From an uncultured Rubrivivax sp. (GTDB lineage: Bacteria > Pseudomonadota > Gammaproteobacteria > Burkholderiales > Burkholderiaceae_C): a DNA stretch of 28,726 nucleotides. How positions within the stretch are numbered: the stretch's first letter is position 1; each line of letters begins with the position of its first letter. Positions 24,899 through 28,726 of the stretch are shown piece after piece. The notes beneath the pieces are model-generated. The model saw only the letters and a program-made list of their open reading frames with translations, ran no database searches and was not told the DNA's origin. Location of the stretch: assembly GCA_937975735.1 (NCBI GenBank), contig CALJUI010000231.1:1-28726 (forward strand), given 5' to 3'. Made by a program: the position numbers and the translations under genes.

Positions 24899-26073
24899 GC
24901 GCCCCGTCGGCGCTGCCGGCCTTCGCCGGGGTCTGGTTCAGCTACTTCGCCGCGATCGGGCTGTTCAACCCGTACGCGCCGCTGTGGTTCAAGGAACTCG
25001 GCATGTCCACCCTGGCGATCGGTGCGATGGCCGCGCTGCAGAGCTGGACCCGGGTGTTCGCGCCCTACGCCTGGGGCTGGCTCGGCGACCGGCGCGGCCA
25101 GCGCGTGCAGGTGCTGCGCTGGGCCTGCCTGGCGGCGCTGGCGGCGGCATTGGCGCTGCTGGCGGTGCGCGGCCACGTCGCGGTGGCGGTGTGCACCGCG
25201 CTGCTGTTCGTCGCCAACGGCGGCGTCGTGCCGCTGTCGGAGGCGGCGCTGTCGCAGCACCTGAGCCGCGGCGGCGCGATGGACGTGGCGCAGTACGGCC
25301 GCGTGCGCGTCTGGGGCTCGTTCGGCTTCGTGCTGTCGGTGCTGGTCTTCGGCGGCGTGCTCGAGGCCGCCGGCATGCCGTCCTTCCCGTGGTTCGTCGT
25401 CGCCACCTTCGTGGTGCTGGCGCTGGCGGCGCATCGGCTGCCGCCGGTGATGCCGACCGCCGCCGACGCGGCGCAGGCGCCGCCGGTGTTCAGCGTGCTG
25501 CGGCGGCCCGCGGTGGCCTGGTTTTTCCTGGCGGTCTTCCTGACCGTGCTGGCCCACACCAGCCTGTATGCCTTCTTCTCGCTCTACCTGGACGAGCTGG
25601 GTTACGGCAAGGGCGAGGTCGGCGCGCTGTGGGCGGTGGCGGTGATCATCGAGATGGCGGTGTTCTGGACCCAGGGCCGCTGGTTCCACCGCCTGTCGCT
25701 GCACCGCTGGATCGAGCTGGCGGCGGCCTTGTCGGTGCTGCGCTTCGCCGCCATCGCCGCCTTCGGCGAGGTGGCGCCGGTGCTGGTGGCGGCGCAGCTG
25801 CTGCACGCGCTGACCTTCGCCACCCAGCATGCCGCCTGCATCGCGCTGATCAACCGCCACTTTCCCGGCACGCTGCGGGGCCGCGGCCAGGCGCTTTACA
25901 CGACGCTGGGCTACGGCCTGTCCGGGGTGCTGGGTGGCATCGGCGGCGGCTGGCTGAGCGCGCGTCACGGCTTCACGGCGTTGTTCTGGGCGGCCAGTGC
26001 CTGTGCGTTGCTGGGCGTCGCGGCGGCGCGACAGGCGCGAAAGCTCGACGCGGACGGACCGGCCGTCGGCTGA
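24895..26073 (+). CDS. MFS transporter (HcaT/LacY-like, MFS_1-like)
   Basis: The 392-residue product has about twelve hydrophobic helices and the N-terminal pattern FAGVWFSYFAAIGLFNPYAPLWFKELG of the MFS_1-like group that includes E. coli HcaT, annotated as a phenylpropionate transporter. The cytoplasmic loop motif is WGWLGDRRGQRVQVLR (the GD..GRR-type A motif), and a second-half counterpart is weak. The ATG overlaps the aroC stop (ATGA), so translation is coupled to aroC. This suggests a shared role in aromatic metabolism, although coupling alone does not prove it. The substrate is unknown. Confidence 0.9.
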   Translation: MSAPSALPAFAGVWFSYFAAIGLFNPYAPLWFKELGMSTLAIGAMAALQSWTRVFAPYAWGWLGDRRGQRVQVLRWACLAALAAALALLAVRGHVAVAVCTALLFVANGGVVPLSEAALSQHLSRGGAMDVAQYGRVRVWGSFGFVLSVLVFGGVLEAAGMPSFPWFVVATFVVLALAAHRLPPVMPTAADAAQAPPVFSVLRRPAVAWFFLAVFLTVLAHTSLYAFFSLYLDELGYGKGEVGALWAVAVIIEMAVFWTQGRWFHRLSLHRWIELAAALSVLRFAAIAAFGEVAPVLVAAQLLHALTFATQHAACIALINRHFPGTLRGRGQALYTTLGYGLSGVLGGIGGGWLSARHGFTALFWAASACALLGVAAARQARKLDADGPAVG

Positions 26074-26089
26074 GGGGACACGGCTTCAG

Positions 26090-26109
26090 ATCGGCACGCC
26101 GGTGCCGAT
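26090..26109 (+). promoter_or_regulatory. 8-bp hairpin directly abutting the GGDEF-EAL start codon
   Basis: ATCGGCAC (26090-26097) and GTGCCGAT (26102-26109) form a perfect stem around GCCG that ends on the base before the ATG at 26110. No Shine-Dalgarno lies between. In RNA it would hinder ribosome access; as DNA it could be a dyad operator. It has no T-run, so it is a poor terminator for the MFS gene. Confidence 0.5.
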
Positions 26110-28726
26110 ATGAAACCGATGTCGGACCTGTCGTTCGCGAGTACCCATCGCCGGGTCCGTTGGGCCATGTATGGCGCCCTGTTCGCGCTGGTCGCAGCGA
26201 TCGGCCTGGCCTCGGTGCTGACGCGGCAGGCCGACGAGCGCGCGGAGCAGGCCGTGTCGCTGCTGGAGTTGACGACCGAGAAGCGTGCCCGGGGCCAGCG
26301 CATGGGCCCGATAGCCCTAGCGCTGGCGCAACCGGCGCTTGAATCGCCGGCAGCGGTGTCCGAGCTGGCGCAGCTGCTCGACGAGACCAAGCTGGCGGCG
26401 CTGCGTCACGACGACGACCTGCTGACGCTGCTGCGTTCGCATGTCCAAGCGCAGGCCGTCCACGCGCGATGGTGGGAGGCGCGCGACCGGCTTTGGCAGA
26501 CCGCCGAGCGGCTGCTGCGGCAGGCCTCGTTGGGCGACGGCCGGGTCGAGATCGACCAGGCGCAGGCGTTGGCCCTGCGCTCGGACGAGGCGTTCGCCAC
26601 CAGCGACGCGCTGACCGCGGCCCTGCGGGCGATCCGCCGCGCGGAGAGCACGTCCGCGCGCAACCTGCTGAACGCCGGTCTGTGGTTGACGCTGCCGCTG
26701 CTCGGCGTGCTGGCGCTGGGCGTGGTCGAGCCGACCGCGCGGGCCATCCGCCGTGCCCATCGGCGCATGGCCGAGCAGGCCGGCGAGCTCGAGCGCCTGG
26801 CCCTGGTGGCCGAAAGCACCAGCAACCTCGTCGTCATCACCGACCGCGAGCGCCGCATCGAGTGGGCCAACGAGGCCTTCGTGCGCAGCACCGGCTACAC
26901 GCTCGACGAGGCCCGCGGGCACAAGCCCAGCGACCTGCTGCACAGCGAACGCACCGACGAGGCGGCACTGGCACGCCTGCGCGAATCGCTCGACCGCGGC
27001 GACGGCGCACGCGCCGAACTGCTCAACCGCGGCAAGGACGGCCGCGACTACTGGGTCGACATCGACATCCGGCCGTTCCGTGACGCAGGCGGCGCGATGA
27101 CCGGCTTCATCGCCGTCGAGACCGACATCACCGATCGGGTCCGGCAACGCCGCCAGCTCGAGGCCCTGCTTGCGGCCCTGCCCGACGGCGTGCTCGTCCT
27201 CGGCGGGGACGGCCGGCTGGTCGAGGTGAATCCCGCCGCCGAGCGGCTGCTCGGCCTGACCCGCGGCGCGCTGCTCGGCCGGCATGTCGAGGAGGTCGAC
27301 TGGGGCTTCGTCAACGAGGACCTGAGCCCATTCGCGCTGCCGGACCTGCCGGCGCTGCGCACGCTGATCGACGGACGCGGCCGCCACGGCGAGGTCCTGG
27401 GCGTTCAGCGGCCGGGCCAGGAACCGCGTTGGCTGCTCGTCAACACCGAGGCGTTGCCGGACGCGATCGGCGAACGCGCCGGGGTCGTGACCAGTCTGGT
27501 CGACATCACCGACCGGCGCCGGCTGCAGGACCGGCTGGCGCACTCGGCGCGGGTCGACGCGCTGACCGAGCTGCCGAACCGCGTCGTCGTGACCGAGCGC
27601 ATCGAGCGCGCGCTGGAGCACCGCCGCCGCCATCCGGCCTACGGCTTCGCGGTGCTGTTCATGGACTTCGACCGCTTCAAGCAGGTCAACGACACGCACG
27701 GTCATGGCGTCGGCGACCAGTTGCTGCAGCGTGTGGCGCAGCGCCTGCTGCACGCGTTGCGGCCGGGCGACGCGATCGCCCGGATGGACGGCGAGTGCCA
27801 CACCGCGGCGCGGCTGGGCGGCGACGAGTTCGTGGTCGTGCTCGAGGGCATGCGCGACGAGGCCAGCGTGCATGCGGTCGCGGCGCGCCTGCTCGAGGCC
27901 CTGACCGAGCCCTACGTGATCGATCGCTGCCAGGTGCAGTCCGGCGTCAGCATCGGTGTCGTCATCGCACCGGACCAGTCGGCCGACGCCGACAGCGTGC
28001 TGCGCGATGCCGACACCGCGATGTACGAGGCCAAGCGCAGCGGACGCGGACGCTACGTGGTGTTCCATCCGAGCATGCACGAACGGGTGGCGGCCGCGCT
28101 CGGCCTGGAGAACGACCTGCGGCAGGCGCTGCGCCGCGACGAGCTGTTCGTCGTCTACCAGCCGGTCATGCACATGGAGCGCGGCGACGTGGTCGGCGTC
28201 GAGGCGCTGGTGCGCTGGCGCCACCCGAGCCGCGGGCTGGTGCCGCCGGCGGACTTCGTGCCGCTGGCCGAGGAGGTCGGCCTGATTGCCCCGCTGGGCG
28301 ACTTCGTGCTCGATGCCGCGCTCGAGCAGTTCGCCGACTGGCGGCGCCACCTCGGCGATCGCGCCCCGCCGACGCTGGCGGTCAACCTGTCGCGCGCCCA
28401 GCTGCGCCAGGGCGAACTGGTGCCGACGGTGCGCGCCGCGCTGGCGCGCAGCGGCGTCGCGCCCGGCGACCTGCACCTGGAGGTCACCGAGAGCCTGGCG
28501 GCCCAGGACGGTGCGATCCTGGCGCGGATGCGCGAGCTGAAGGCCCTGGGCGTGCGCCTGGCGCTCGACGACTTCGGCACCGGCTACTCGTCGCTGGCCT
28601 GCCTGCACCAGATGCCGATCGACACGGTGAAGATCGACCGGTCCTTCGTCGCCCATGCCGAGACCAGCAGCTACCACCGTGTCGTGATCGAGGCGACGCT
28701 GCGGGTGGCCGCGGCGCTCGGCATGA
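26110..28726 (+). CDS. GGDEF-EAL c-di-GMP protein with two PAS domains (3' truncated by window)
   Basis: The frame stays open from ATG 26110 to the window end (872 codons). A helix at about 18-38, a periplasmic helical segment and a second helix at about 188-206 precede PAS domains at about 228-345 and 350-470. The GGDEF domain follows with GGDEF at 570-574, then an EAL domain with EALVR (698-702), AVNLS, EVTES, DDFGTGYSS and KIDRSF. The key metal and catalytic residues of EAL are present, so phosphodiesterase activity is likely; both domains look intact. The inhibitory-site RPGD (551-554) is separated from GGDEF by 15 residues instead of 5, an insertion. No start codon exists between the upstream stop at 26071 and 26110; later ATGs at 26119 and 26167 are alternatives. 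The C-terminus lies outside the window. Confidence 0.93.
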   Translation, partial: MKPMSDLSFASTHRRVRWAMYGALFALVAAIGLASVLTRQADERAEQAVSLLELTTEKRARGQRMGPIALALAQPALESPAAVSELAQLLDETKLAALRHDDDLLTLLRSHVQAQAVHARWWEARDRLWQTAERLLRQASLGDGRVEIDQAQALALRSDEAFATSDALTAALRAIRRAESTSARNLLNAGLWLTLPLLGVLALGVVEPTARAIRRAHRRMAEQAGELERLALVAESTSNLVVITDRERRIEWANEAFVRSTGYTLDEARGHKPSDLLHSERTDEAALARLRESLDRGDGARAELLNRGKDGRDYWVDIDIRPFRDAGGAMTGFIAVETDITDRVRQRRQLEALLAALPDGVLVLGGDGRLVEVNPAAERLLGLTRGALLGRHVEEVDWGFVNEDLSPFALPDLPALRTLIDGRGRHGEVLGVQRPGQEPRWLLVNTEALPDAIGERAGVVTSLVDITDRRRLQDRLAHSARVDALTELPNRVVVTERIERALEHRRRHPAYGFAVLFMDFDRFKQVNDTHGHGVGDQLLQRVAQRLLHALRPGDAIARMDGECHTAARLGGDEFVVVLEGMRDEASVHAVAARLLEALTEPYVIDRCQVQSGVSIGVVIAPDQSADADSVLRDADTAMYEAKRSGRGRYVVFHPSMHERVAAALGLENDLRQALRRDELFVVYQPVMHMERGDVVGVEALVRWRHPSRGLVPPADFVPLAEEVGLIAPLGDFVLDAALEQFADWRRHLGDRAPPTLAVNLSRAQLRQGELVPTVRAALARSGVAPGDLHLEVTESLAAQDGAILARMRELKALGVRLALDDFGTGYSSLACLHQMPIDTVKIDRSFVAHAETSSYHRVVIEATLRVAAALGM

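Overview
The window is very GC-rich (roughly 70% G+C, with strong G/C preference at third codon positions). It looks like chromosomal DNA of a beta-proteobacterium of the order Burkholderiales, probably near Rubrivivax/Leptothrix/Methylibium. The reasons are the conserved block thrS-infC-rpmI-rplT-pheS-pheT-ihfA-merR-tRNA-Pro, the N-terminally extended IHF alpha, and the sequences of the MerR-like protein and IF-3. The assignment rests on recognition, not on a database search.

Layout. (1) 1-6983: the tail of an unknown gene, an SDR oxidoreductase, a convergent secreted DUF1223 protein, a divergent BaiN/HI0933-type flavoprotein, the transcription accessory protein Tex, a patatin-like lipase and a glycine-zipper lipoprotein. 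(2) 6985-14900: the translation block. It opens with a promoter, a 15-codon threonine-rich leader peptide and an intrinsic terminator in front of thrS, which together look like a complete ribosome-dependent attenuator. infC begins with the rare codon ATC. rpmI has a structured leader, and pheS is preceded by an intrinsic terminator. pheT overlaps ihfA by ATGA, then come a MerR-type regulator, tRNA-Pro(GGG) and its terminator. (3) 15025-21605, all on the minus strand: an alpha/beta hydrolase, a 1072-residue self-sufficient reductive dehalogenase (B12/Fe-S dehalogenase fused to a flavin/NAD(P)H/[2Fe-2S] reductase), a LysR regulator, a WrbA quinone reductase and an EamA exporter. The gaps are 8, 37, 96 and 23 bases. 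This is the accessory, probably catabolic, part of the window. (4) 21711-28726, plus strand: a dCACHE-HAMP-PAS-GGDEF diguanylate cyclase, aroC with a promoter that predicts a leaderless mRNA, a translationally coupled MFS transporter, and a PAS-PAS-GGDEF-EAL protein cut by the window end.

How the genes may work together: region 2 makes the Thr and Phe tRNA synthetases, IF-3, L35, L20 and IHF alpha, with several layers of RNA-level control visible. Region 3 could remove halogens from an aromatic or similar compound in the cytoplasm using NAD(P)H, with the hydrolase and quinone reductase acting on precursors or products; the substrate is unknown. Region 4 holds two membrane-bound c-di-GMP enzymes flanking the last step of the chorismate pathway.

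No gene-free stretch longer than 300 bases exists. The longest non-coding stretches are the thrS leader (6984-7163) and 14901-15024 (between the tRNA-Pro terminator and the EamA gene), where I see nothing I can name. No insertion sequence, integrase, CRISPR array or phage gene was seen.
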